Source: Bradyrhizobium sp. 4
GTDB taxonomy: Bacteria; Pseudomonadota; Alphaproteobacteria; Rhizobiales; Xanthobacteraceae
Direction: 5' to 3'
Length of the DNA stretch: 64,000 nucleotides
NCBI RefSeq assembly: GCF_023100905.1
Contig: NZ_CP064686.1
Location: forward strand, 3,286,001-3,350,000
Positions within the stretch are counted from its first letter, which is position 1. The number at the start of each line of letters is the position of its first letter. The notes under the pieces were generated by a model. The model was not told where the DNA came from. It saw only the letters and a list, made by a program, of their open reading frames with translations, and searched no databases. Positions 53,545 to 61,537 of the stretch are shown here, in pieces. A program made the position numbers and the translations under genes.

Positions 53545-54711
53545 CTAATCCTCGAACCCGTTCGGCATGTCGGTCTTCGCAAGGGCTGTGGCACGCGCCT
53601 TCATCCAGCCGTCGAGGAACGCCTTGTCATCCGCAGGCGGGTTGGACTTTCCGTAGTCGGTCCACGCTGCGCCAAGCACCTCCTGGCGCTTGATCAGTCT
53701 GTTGTTGTGAGCGTCCTGCGCGTCGCTCCATTGCCCGGCTTCCTTCAGCGCCTTTACCGCGCCGGGATGCACCGGCACCACCCAGTTCTTGGTCTGGCGA
53801 TCGGCCGCAAGCCCGCCGGCGCCGGGCGCGGCGTCCTTGTAGGAATCGTAGTTCACGATCATGGCTTTGGTGATCGCATAGACCTGGTCGGGGGCTTGCG
53901 AGGCGTAGGCGACGAAAATCGGGTAGGGGTAGTTACCGAGCTCGATCGGTTTGTCCGGCGAGATGCCGGCGCCGCAGGTCGCGGTCTGCGGGAAAAAGAA
54001 TGAGCCGACCTTCTGCATCCGCGCCCAGCCTTCCTTGTCCTTGGCGGGCAGCGGCGGCCAGATCAGGCCGCGCGGCGAGGTCTCGGCTTCCTTGGCGGGG
54101 CCGGTGATGGTGGTGCCGAAGGCCGCGTCGGTGTCGTTGTTGATCAGGCCCTTCCACATCGCGCCGTAGCTTGCGAACTCGACGACCCTGACGTCCTTCT
54201 GCGTCAGGCCGGCGAAGGCGAGCACCGCGAGCGAGTTCTGGTTCAGCGCCGGCGAGCCGACGACGAATCCGACGCGCTTGCCCTTGAGATCCTTCAGCTC
54301 CTTCACGCCTGTATCCGCAGCCACGCCGAGCGTGCCGCAATTGCAGTCGACGGATGAGAGCAGGATCTGGAGCGGTTGCGGGCCCCACTCCCTGGAGCCG
54401 AACTCGAACACGCCTTCCTGCGCGAAATAGGTCCCCGATCCCATCGCCGCGGAGACCGCACGCTTGGCGCGCAGCGGCGCCAGACGCGCGACGTCGTTGC
54501 CTGCGGGGAGCACGCGCACGTCGGTCGAATGTTTGTCCTTCATCATCTTGCCGACGCCGACCGCGATGTTGAAGCCGGCGGTGCCGGTGTCATAGGCGGT
54601 GAACGTCAATGTCGCCGGTAGCTTGATGTCTTCGGCGAATGCATAGCGTGTAGACGCAAAAGAAAGGCCCGCCACCAAGGCAGGCGCGAGCACGATCAGC
54701 CCACGAAGCAT
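53545..54711 (-). CDS. TAXI-family TRAP transporter binding protein
   Basis: 388 residues with a Sec signal (about 1-24, ending FAS-TRYAFAED) and the TAXI fold: LTFTAYDTGTAGFNIAVGVGKMM near the start and YPIFVAYASQAPDQVYAITKAM near the end. ATG 54711 with TTGGAGGGAAAC upstream is preferred to TTG 54723. It pairs with the fused permease downstream. A repeated GTTTGAAAC motif lies 46-73 bp upstream. Confidence 0.92.
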   Translation of the reverse strand: MLRGLIVLAPALVAGLSFASTRYAFAEDIKLPATLTFTAYDTGTAGFNIAVGVGKMMKDKHSTDVRVLPAGNDVARLAPLRAKRAVSAAMGSGTYFAQEGVFEFGSREWGPQPLQILLSSVDCNCGTLGVAADTGVKELKDLKGKRVGFVVGSPALNQNSLAVLAFAGLTQKDVRVVEFASYGAMWKGLINNDTDAAFGTTITGPAKEAETSPRGLIWPPLPAKDKEGWARMQKVGSFFFPQTATCGAGISPDKPIELGNYPYPIFVAYASQAPDQVYAITKAMIVNYDSYKDAAPGAGGLAADRQTKNWVVPVHPGAVKALKEAGQWSDAQDAHNNRLIKRQEVLGAAWTDYGKSNPPADDKAFLDGWMKARATALAKTDMPNGFED

Positions 54712-54756
54712 GTTTCCCTCCAATGATCCTCGCGTTTGCCGCGACGATTTTCTTTC

Positions 54757-54784
54757 TTTGTTTGAAACAGGTTTTGTTTGAAAC
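54757..54784. promoter_or_regulatory. Two direct copies of TTTGTTTGAAAC upstream of the TRAP operon
   Basis: TTTGTTTGAAAC occurs at 54757-54768 and again at 54773-54784, 16 bp apart. The core GTTTGAAAC is itself a palindrome about the central G. The position suggests a regulator site for the TRAP genes; the factor is unknown. A third copy of the core lies at 57762-57770. Confidence 0.45.
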
Positions 54785-54877
54785 GGATCATGTCATCGCG
54801 ATCAAGCAATGGCAACGCCGTACCGCGAACGCAGCAATGAGGCTGACAGATTGTCGCGGAAAAGACGGAGAATGCAG

Positions 54878-55099
54878 TCAGTTCGCAACGATCGCGATCG
54901 CCTGTCCCTCGGCAACGACGTCGTCGATCTTCACCAGGATAGATGTGATCTCGCCGCTCACAGGAGAAAGCACAGGTATCTCCATCTTCATCGCTTCGAC
55001 CAGCACAATCTCATCACCATCCGCAACGGTTCCTCCAACTTGCACGGGAGTTGAGCAGATGCGACCCGCGATCTCCGTGACGATCTTAATCTCTGGCAT
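54878..55099 (-). CDS. Biotin carboxyl carrier domain protein (acetyl-CoA carboxylase BCCP-like)
   Basis: 73 residues, essentially one biotinyl domain. The biotin lysine is K38 in LVEAMKMEIPV, and the fold ends EITSILVKIDDVVAEGQAI. ATG 55099 with AAGGCG upstream is used; the 82-residue frame starts earlier. It is far shorter than AccB, so it is a stand-alone carrier. It lies between the TRAP genes and a carboxyltransferase and probably shuttles CO2 from a biotin carboxylase that is not encoded in this window. Confidence 0.9.
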   Translation of the reverse strand: MPEIKIVTEIAGRICSTPVQVGGTVADGDEIVLVEAMKMEIPVLSPVSGEITSILVKIDDVVAEGQAIAIVAN

Positions 55100-55152
55100 G
55101 CCATCGCCTTCTTCTTGTGGTCGCAAAATGCCTGAGGTAGTTTCTTCTGCAA

Positions 55153-55169
55153 GCGGAATTTAATTCCGC
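55153..55169. promoter_or_regulatory. Probable IclR operator (GCGGAAT-TTA-ATTCCGC)
   Basis: Perfect 7-bp inverted arms with a 3-bp spacer in the divergent region between the biotin carrier and the IclR-type gene, 25 bp upstream of the latter's ATG. GGAAT...ATTCC is a known IclR-type site shape. A further AGCGGAAC copy follows at 55172. Confidence 0.6.
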
Positions 55170-55193
55170 ACAGCGGAACAAGCGGTAGGGATC

Positions 55194-56168
55194 ATGGGAC
55201 GACGTTCAGAGCGGTTGAGTAGACAAGGTGCGCTCGCCGGCGATGCCGGTGAGGGTGATGTCATCCAAGTGGTGTCGCGCGCGTTCGACGTGTTGCGATG
55301 CTTCGAGGGCCACGATAGCAGGCTCGGCAATCTCGAAATTTCAAACCGCTGCGGCCTGCCGCGCTCGACCGTGTCGCGGCTCACGCACACGCTGACGCGA
55401 ATGGGTCAGCTGGTCTATCTGCCGCGCGATCAGAAATATCGCATCGGGCCGAGCGCGGTGGCGATGAGCGCCTCGATGATGAAGGGCGCGCAGCTGCGCA
55501 GCATGATTCGCCAGCGGCTTCAGGAAGTCGCCGAGCAACTGCCCGGCACGGTTGGTTTCGTGGTCCCCGATCGCTTCCATCTGGTCTATCTCCAGTTTGC
55601 GCGCTCGGCCTCGGCACTCGGCCTGCACGAGGGCACCGGCAGCCGCATCTCGATGGCCTCCACTGCTGCGGGCGCAGCCTACACCGCGGCATTGGCGCCC
55701 GAGGTCGGCGATGCCTTCCTCGCGGACATGGAGCGGGAAGCTCCCGAGGCTGCGAAAATCCTGCGGCCCCGCATCGAGGCCAACCGGCAGTCGCTGCATG
55801 AGCGCGGCTATGTCGTGGCCTGCGGCTTGTGGAGCCCGCACATCAACGGGCTCGCGGTGCCGATCTGGTCGCCGCAGTATCAGACGTTTGTGGTGATCAC
55901 GATCGGTCTTCTGTCGTCGATGTATAACGAGCAGCGTCTGCATGCCGAAGTCGCCCCGTTGATGGTCGCGCTCGGCCGCTCGCTCGGCAGCCTGATGGAC
56001 GGCGCGGAGGGCGACGTATTCAACGCCCGCATCCCGCGCAAACCGGTCGCCATGGCCGTGCACAACAATAACAAGCCGATCAATTCGGAGGGAGTGAATG
56101 AACTGGAAGTCGGAACTCGACGAGCTCGCCCGGCGCGAAGCCTTCGCGCGGGAGATGGGCGGCGTTGA
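55194..56168 (+). CDS. IclR family transcriptional regulator
   Basis: 324 residues. Winged helix-turn-helix about 22-85 (IQVVSRAFDVLRCFEGHD, NRCGLPRSTVSRLTHTLTRMG), then the effector-binding domain (TVGFVVPDRFHLVYLQ, GTGSRISMASTAAGAAYTAAL). It is divergent from the biotin carrier and TRAP genes, and its 3' end overlaps the carboxyltransferase start by 71 bp. It therefore probably regulates uptake and carboxylation of the same acid. The C-terminal 25-30 residues, encoded in the overlap, are unlikely to be conserved. Confidence 0.9.
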   Translation: MGRRSERLSRQGALAGDAGEGDVIQVVSRAFDVLRCFEGHDSRLGNLEISNRCGLPRSTVSRLTHTLTRMGQLVYLPRDQKYRIGPSAVAMSASMMKGAQLRSMIRQRLQEVAEQLPGTVGFVVPDRFHLVYLQFARSASALGLHEGTGSRISMASTAAGAAYTAALAPEVGDAFLADMEREAPEAAKILRPRIEANRQSLHERGYVVACGLWSPHINGLAVPIWSPQYQTFVVITIGLLSSMYNEQRLHAEVAPLMVALGRSLGSLMDGAEGDVFNARIPRKPVAMAVHNNNKPINSEGVNELEVGTRRARPARSLRAGDGRR

Positions 56169-57657
56169 CAAGGTCAAGCGTCAGCATGACCAGGGCCGAC
56201 TGACTGTTCGGGAACGTATCGACAGACTGACCGACAAAGGCAGCTTTCACGAAATCGGTGCCGTCTCCGGCGTCGGCGAGTACGATTCCAGCGGCGAGTT
56301 GCAGAAATTGACGCCGGCGAACTGCGTGTTCGGCCGTGCCCGCGTCGAAGGCCGCACCGTCGTCGTGGTCGGCGACGACTTCACCGTGCGCGGCGGCTCG
56401 GCGGACGCTTCCATCTCCGCAAAGCCGCTGATGGCGGAGGAGATGGCGCATGATCTCCGCCTGCCCATCGTCCGCATCATCGAAGGCTCCGGCGGCGGCG
56501 GCTCGGTCAAGACCATCGAGACCAAGGGCGCGGCGAACTTGCCGGGTGGCATCGGCGGCACACGCTGGTATCGCTTCACAACGGAGAACTTGTCGCGCGT
56601 GCCCGTGGTCGCGCTCGGCCTCGGCTCGGTCGCAGGGCTCGGTGCCGCGCGTCTTGCCGCCAGCCACTATTCCATCATGACCCGGAAGTCCGCGATGTTC
56701 GTCGCAGGTCCGCCGGTGGTGAAGGCGCTGGGGCAGGACCTCTCGAAGGAAGAGCTCGGCGGCGCCGACATCCAGACCCGCGCCGGCGCGGTCGATCATG
56801 CCGTCGACACCGAGGAGGAGGCCTTTGCCTGCGCGCGGCGATTCCTGTCCTATCTGCCGTCGTCGGTTGACGGGCTGCCGCCGACCTTGCCCTGCACCGA
56901 CAATCCGGAGCGCACCGAAGAGGCGCTGATGAGCGCGGTCCCGCGCAACCGCAAGCAGGTCTACAAGATACGGCCGATCGTCGAACAGGTCGTGGACAAA
57001 GGTTCGTTTTTCGAGGTCGGCAAGAATTTCGGCAAGCCGATCATCGTCGGCCTCGCGCGGCTCGAGGGCAGGGCGGTGATGGTACTCGCCAGCGACAGCT
57101 TTCACTATGGCGGCTCCTGGACGGCGGATGCCTGCCAGAAGGTGGTGCGCTGGGTCGACTTCGCAGAGACCTTCCATTTGCCGATCGTCTATCTCATGGA
57201 CTGCCCCGGCTTCATGATCGGGCTCGATGCGGAGAAGGCGGGCACCATCCGCCATGGCGTTCGCGCCATGGCCGCGGTCAACCAGACCACGGTGCCCTGG
57301 TGCACGGTGATCCTGCGCAATGCCTTCGGCGTCGCCGGCGTGGTGCATCAGCCCGCCGACCGATTCTCGATCCGCTACGCCTGGCCGTCGGCCTATTGGG
57401 GCTCGCTCCCGCTCGAAGGCGGCATCGAAGCCGCCTACCGTGCGGACATCGACGCGGCTGAGGACAAGGCGGAGAAACTGAAAGAGATCGAGGACCGCCT
57501 CAACAAGCTGCGCTCGCCGTTCCGCTCCGCCGAAAAGTTCTGGGTGGAGGAGATCATCGATCCCAGGAAGACGCGGTCGCTGCTGTGCGAGTTCGCGCGG
57601 CTGGCGGAGCCATTGCGAAAGCCGGGGCCGCCGGGGAATTTTTCGATCAGGCCGTAG
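56098..57657 (+). CDS. Acyl-CoA carboxylase carboxyltransferase subunit (PccB/AccD-like)
   Basis: 519 residues of the crotonase-like biotin-dependent carboxyltransferase family. Two domains are visible: N-terminal with RLTVRERIDRLTDKGSFHE and GGGSVKTIETKGAANL, C-terminal with FGVAGVVHQPADRFSIRYAW and a final IDPRKTRSLLCEF. It transfers CO2 from biotin to an acyl-CoA or keto acid. A GGAGGGAG site lies 3 bases upstream of ATG 56098, inside the IclR gene. A biotin carboxylase subunit is not in this window. Confidence 0.92.
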   Translation: MNWKSELDELARREAFAREMGGVDKVKRQHDQGRLTVRERIDRLTDKGSFHEIGAVSGVGEYDSSGELQKLTPANCVFGRARVEGRTVVVVGDDFTVRGGSADASISAKPLMAEEMAHDLRLPIVRIIEGSGGGGSVKTIETKGAANLPGGIGGTRWYRFTTENLSRVPVVALGLGSVAGLGAARLAASHYSIMTRKSAMFVAGPPVVKALGQDLSKEELGGADIQTRAGAVDHAVDTEEEAFACARRFLSYLPSSVDGLPPTLPCTDNPERTEEALMSAVPRNRKQVYKIRPIVEQVVDKGSFFEVGKNFGKPIIVGLARLEGRAVMVLASDSFHYGGSWTADACQKVVRWVDFAETFHLPIVYLMDCPGFMIGLDAEKAGTIRHGVRAMAAVNQTTVPWCTVILRNAFGVAGVVHQPADRFSIRYAWPSAYWGSLPLEGGIEAAYRADIDAAEDKAEKLKEIEDRLNKLRSPFRSAEKFWVEEIIDPRKTRSLLCEFARLAEPLRKPGPPGNFSIRP

Positions 57658-57758
57658 TTTCAGCCGTCACTGCGAGCCGCTGATGCCGACCTCTGCCCAA
57701 TGCCAATTGAGCAAAATTGATCTATCGCAACGCCACGCGTCCGATTGTCTGCAAGCGT

Positions 57759-57773
57759 CTCGTTTGAAACGAG
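57759..57773. promoter_or_regulatory. Perfect palindrome CTCGTTTGAAACGAG
   Basis: A 15-bp perfect palindrome about a central G, immediately upstream of the ribosome site of a 39-residue membrane protein gene. It contains the GTTTGAAAC core found twice at 54760-54784. It may be a regulator site or a small RNA hairpin controlling that gene. Confidence 0.45.
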
Positions 57774-57784
57774 GGAGAGACGTC

Positions 57785-57904
57785 ATGACAAATGCGGGTA
57801 ACGCGCTGCTTTGGACGGCCATATTTTTCTGTCTGTCGTTTGCTTCAATTTTTGTAGTCTGGTTTGCCGAGCGGTTGCGCGCGGGCTTCGTGAGGAAGCC
57901 TTAA
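57785..57904 (+). CDS. 39-residue small membrane protein
   Basis: Starts MTNAGNALLWTAIFFCLSFA with one membrane helix (about 8-27) and a basic end AERLRAGFVRKP, giving an N-out or N-in single-pass peptide. GAGGGAGAGACGTC precedes ATG 57785, a strong ribosome site. The longer frame from 57683 is not needed. No family recognised; a conserved small protein or a toxin-like peptide are possible. Confidence 0.6.
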   Translation: MTNAGNALLWTAIFFCLSFASIFVVWFAERLRAGFVRKP

Positions 57905-58080
57905 AGCCTCCGGGGTTCGCTACCTCATCACCTGCTGACCGGGCGGCGGATGCCTGCCGCTAGGCCGTGCCTTCGGGGTCGCCGGCATCTCTGCTCGCGC
58001 TTTGTCGCGGCAGCGATGACGTGACCTCAAAACAATTACGCGCTACGCTTCCCGGGCAAGAACAAGAGGAAGCGCCAATC

Positions 58081-59778
58081 GTGTACGACTTCATTATCGT
58101 GGGCGGCGGCTCGGCGGGGTCCGTGCTGGCCCACCGGCTCTCCGCGAGGAGCGCCAACAAGGTCCTGCTCTGCGAGGCTGGACAGGACACACCGCCCGGC
58201 GACGAGCCGGCCGAGATCAGGGACAGCTATCCGGGTACGGCCTATTTCGATCCGCGCTTCCACTGGACCGAGCTCAAGGTCACGACCCAGATCGTCAGTC
58301 ACAACAATCCGGACGAAGGACGTCCGCCCTTACGCAAATACGAACAGGCGCGCGTACTCGGCGGTGGCTCCTCGATCAACGGCCAGATGGCCAACCGCGG
58401 CGCGCCGACCGACTACGACGAATGGGAAGCGCGCGGCGCTGCGGGGTGGAGCTGGAGCGACGTGCTGCCCTTCTTCAAAAAGGTCGAGCGCGACCTCGAT
58501 TTCGACGGTCCGTATCATGGCAAGGACGGCCGGATCCCGGTTCGCCGGATCCCGCGGGAGCACTGGACGCGACATTCTCAGGCGTTCGCCGATGCCTTCC
58601 AACAGGCCGGCCACCAATACTTAGCCGACCAGAACGGCGAGTTCGTCGACGGGTTTTTCCCGGTGACGCACTCGAACCAGGCCGAGCAACGCGTCTCGGC
58701 CGCCATGGGCTATCTCGATCGTGATACGCGCAAGCGCGCCAATCTGACGATCTCCACCAACACGCAGGTCAGAGAGCTGCTGTTCGAAGGCACGCGATGC
58801 GTCGGCGTGAAGGCCGTGGTCGACGGACGGGAGCAGGAATTCCGCGGCCGCGAGATCATTCTCTCCAGCGGCGCCATCCATTCGCCGGCGCATCTGTTGC
58901 GCGCCGGCATCGGCCCAGTCGGACACCTCAAGGACATGGGCATTCCCGTGCTGATGGGGCTACAGGGCGTCGGCCAGCGCCTGATGGATCATCCCTCGAT
59001 CTCGCTGTCGTCCTTTGTCCGCCGCGGAGCGCGGATGAACGAGCACACCAGGCGCCACATGCAGCTTGGCCTGCGTTATTCGTCCGGGCTCGAAGGCGTG
59101 CCGAAAGGCGACATGTTCGTCGTCCTGCTCAGCAAATCAGCCTGGCACGCCGTCGGTGAGCAGATCGGATCGCTGCTGACGTTCGTCAACAAGACCTATT
59201 CCGAGACAGGACAGGTCAAGCTTGCCTCGCGCGACCCGGCAGCCGAGCCGATCGTCGAGTTCAACCTGTTGTCCGACCGGCGCGACCTCGATCGCCTGAT
59301 GAGCGGTTTCCGCAAGATGGCGGCCGTGCAGATGAGCGACGTCGTCAGGGCCGTGACGGACAAGCCATTCCCGGCCTCCTATACCGACCGCGTACGCAAG
59401 ATCGGCGTGGTCAACACCAGGAACCGGATACTGACAAAAATCGCCGCGGCCCTGATGGACGGGCCGGCGGCGCTGCGCCACTACATGATCGACAATTTCG
59501 TGGTCGAGGGCTTCACCTTCGACGACGTCATCAACGACGACGAGGCGCTGGAAGCCTTCGTGCGCAAGGCGACCATCGGCGTGTGGCACGCCTCCTGCTC
59601 GTGCCGCATGGGCCGGGCCGACGATCCGATGGCGGTCGTCGATCCAGAGGGCCGCGTCAAAGGCGTGCAGGGCCTGCGCGTCGTCGACGCCTCGATCTTC
59701 CCGGTGGTGCCGTGTGCCAACACCAATTTTCCGGTCCTGATGTCGGCGGAGAAGATCGCGGCCGCGATCATGCATTGA
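58081..59778 (+). CDS. GMC-family FAD-dependent oxidoreductase (alcohol/choline dehydrogenase type)
   Basis: 565 residues from GTG 58081, with AAGAGGAAGC upstream. The ADP-binding motif DFIIVGGGSAGSVLAHRL, the GMC signature LGGGSSINGQMANRG and the second signature with SSGAIHSPAHLLRAGIG are present. The active site is probably H in GVWHASCSCRMG and N in CANTNFPVLM. It would oxidise an alcohol to an aldehyde. Two upstream starts are possible but weaker. It stands alone; substrate unknown. Confidence 0.9.
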   Translation: MYDFIIVGGGSAGSVLAHRLSARSANKVLLCEAGQDTPPGDEPAEIRDSYPGTAYFDPRFHWTELKVTTQIVSHNNPDEGRPPLRKYEQARVLGGGSSINGQMANRGAPTDYDEWEARGAAGWSWSDVLPFFKKVERDLDFDGPYHGKDGRIPVRRIPREHWTRHSQAFADAFQQAGHQYLADQNGEFVDGFFPVTHSNQAEQRVSAAMGYLDRDTRKRANLTISTNTQVRELLFEGTRCVGVKAVVDGREQEFRGREIILSSGAIHSPAHLLRAGIGPVGHLKDMGIPVLMGLQGVGQRLMDHPSISLSSFVRRGARMNEHTRRHMQLGLRYSSGLEGVPKGDMFVVLLSKSAWHAVGEQIGSLLTFVNKTYSETGQVKLASRDPAAEPIVEFNLLSDRRDLDRLMSGFRKMAAVQMSDVVRAVTDKPFPASYTDRVRKIGVVNTRNRILTKIAAALMDGPAALRHYMIDNFVVEGFTFDDVINDDEALEAFVRKATIGVWHASCSCRMGRADDPMAVVDPEGRVKGVQGLRVVDASIFPVVPCANTNFPVLMSAEKIAAAIMH

Positions 59779-60022
59779 GCCGGGGCGGTTTGCACCGTCC
59801 GCCGGGAAGCATGTCAATGAGCCCTTGCACGCTGAAATGATGCAGCCAAAACTGTTCCGCTGGGACAGGCTGAGGCCCATGCGCCCGCTGGCGGAACCGG
59901 GAACCGGCCTCGGGCGTTTCTTTGCCAAATCTCGCCTTTCGGCTTGGAACCGGGGCGCTAGGCTGCGCGGTCCGTGTCGGGCCTGAGCGCGTCTTTTTGG
60001 CGACAGACCTTAAGGGGGTTCA

Positions 60023-61537
60023 ATGATCGATTCTTCGAGCGGGGCGCAAACCAGCGACCCCGAAGACTTGCCCAGGATTTCGACCGGCAGCGACGGTCTG
60101 GACGACATCCTCTGTGGCGGGCTCGATCCCAATCGCATGTACCTCTACGAGGGTCGGCCCGGCTCGGGCAAGACCACGATGGCGCTTCAATTCCTTCTCG
60201 AGGGCGTCCGCTGCGGTGAACGCGTGCTCTATATCTCCTTGTCGGAAACCAAACGTGAGCTGACGCTGGTTGCGCAGCGGCACGGCTGGTCGCTGCAAGG
60301 TGTCGACATCTTCGAACTGGTTCCGCCGGAGACGACGCTGGATCCCGAGCGGGAGCTCACCGTCTTCCATCCCGCTGAAATGGAGCTGAGCGAAACGACG
60401 GGCCTAATATTCAAGGAAGTCGAACGGATCAATCCCGCGCGCGTGGTGCTGGACAGCCTGTCCGAGCTGCGCCTCCTCGCGCAGAACCCGCTGCGGTACC
60501 GACGCCAGGTCCTGGCCTTGAAGCACTTCTTCACCAACCGCAATTGCACGGTCATCCTCCTCGACGACCTCTCGTCCTCCCAGGACGATTTACAACTCCA
60601 TTCGATCGCGCATGGCGTGGTGATGCTCGAACAGCTCGCCATTGATTATGGAGCAGAGCGCCGGCGGATGCGCGTCATCAAGATGCGCGGCATTCGATTT
60701 CGCGGCGGCTTCCACGATTTCACCATTGAAGCAGGAGGTGTGCGGATATTCCCCCGGCTGGTCGCGGGGGAACATCACGCATCGTTCATCGGTGAGTTGA
60801 CGCCGAGCGGCAATGCGCAACTCGACCAGCTCCTGGGAGGAGGGCTCGAGCGCGGCACCAGTGCGCTTCTTTTGGGCGCCGCCGGTGTCGGCAAGTCGTC
60901 TCTCGCGCTGACCTATGCGATCGCGGCGGCAGCCCGTGGTGAGCATGCGGTGTTCTTTGCCTTCGATGAAGGTCGCGGCACGGTGGAAGCCCGGGCTCGG
61001 ACGCTTGGCCTGCCCCTTGAAACGCACCTGCAATCGGGACTCATCCGCTTTCAACAGATCGATCCCGCCGAGATGTCCCCCGGGGAATTCGCCGCGAATG
61101 TACGAAAGAGCGTCGAAAAGGATAACGCCCGGATTGTCATCATCGACAGTCTGAACGGTTACCTCAACGCGATGCCGGATGAGCGATTCCTCATCCTTCA
61201 GATGCATGAGCTCCTGAGCTATCTCGGGCAGAAAGGCGTGCTGACCGTCCTGATCCTCGCTCAACATGGGCTGGTCGGTCCGATGGAAACGGCTCTCGAT
61301 ATCAGCTATTTGAGTGATGCGGTGCTCATGCTGCGCTATTTTGAGGTCGGCGGAACGGTGCGGCGTGCCCTCTCCGTCGTGAAGAAGCGCAGCGGCAATC
61401 ATGAAAACTCAATCCGCGAGTTTCGTCTTGGCCGCGCTGGCATCACGCTAGGTCCTCCGCTGAGCGAGTTCAGCGGCATTTTCTCCGGAAATCCGCGTTA
61501 TACGGGCACGGAGATGCCGGAGGGGCCGGCGGAATGA
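60023..61537 (+). CDS. KaiC-like RecA-family ATPase (double domain)
   Basis: 504 residues with two tandem RecA/KaiC domains. Walker A motifs are GRPGSGKTT (44-52) and GAAGVGKSS (285-293); Walker B-like strands are ARVVLDSLSEL and ARIVIIDSLNGY. The catalytic Glu region reads YISLSETKRE. It resembles KaiC and related signal-transduction ATPases but lacks a clear Ser-Thr phosphosite and KaiB is not nearby. AAGGGGGTTCA precedes ATG 60023. It overlaps the histidine kinase gene by 4 bp, so the two probably act together in an energy- or time-sensing pathway. Confidence 0.9.
   Translation: MIDSSSGAQTSDPEDLPRISTGSDGLDDILCGGLDPNRMYLYEGRPGSGKTTMALQFLLEGVRCGERVLYISLSETKRELTLVAQRHGWSLQGVDIFELVPPETTLDPERELTVFHPAEMELSETTGLIFKEVERINPARVVLDSLSELRLLAQNPLRYRRQVLALKHFFTNRNCTVILLDDLSSSQDDLQLHSIAHGVVMLEQLAIDYGAERRRMRVIKMRGIRFRGGFHDFTIEAGGVRIFPRLVAGEHHASFIGELTPSGNAQLDQLLGGGLERGTSALLLGAAGVGKSSLALTYAIAAAARGEHAVFFAFDEGRGTVEARARTLGLPLETHLQSGLIRFQQIDPAEMSPGEFAANVRKSVEKDNARIVIIDSLNGYLNAMPDERFLILQMHELLSYLGQKGVLTVLILAQHGLVGPMETALDISYLSDAVLMLRYFEVGGTVRRALSVVKKRSGNHENSIREFRLGRAGITLGPPLSEFSGIFSGNPRYTGTEMPEGPAE

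Noticed and set aside
59779..60022. Possible hairpin after the GMC oxidoreductase
   Set aside because: Imperfect GGCGG/CCGCC stem with no T tract, so not called; the 244-bp gap shows nothing else beyond the ribosome site of the KaiC-like gene.
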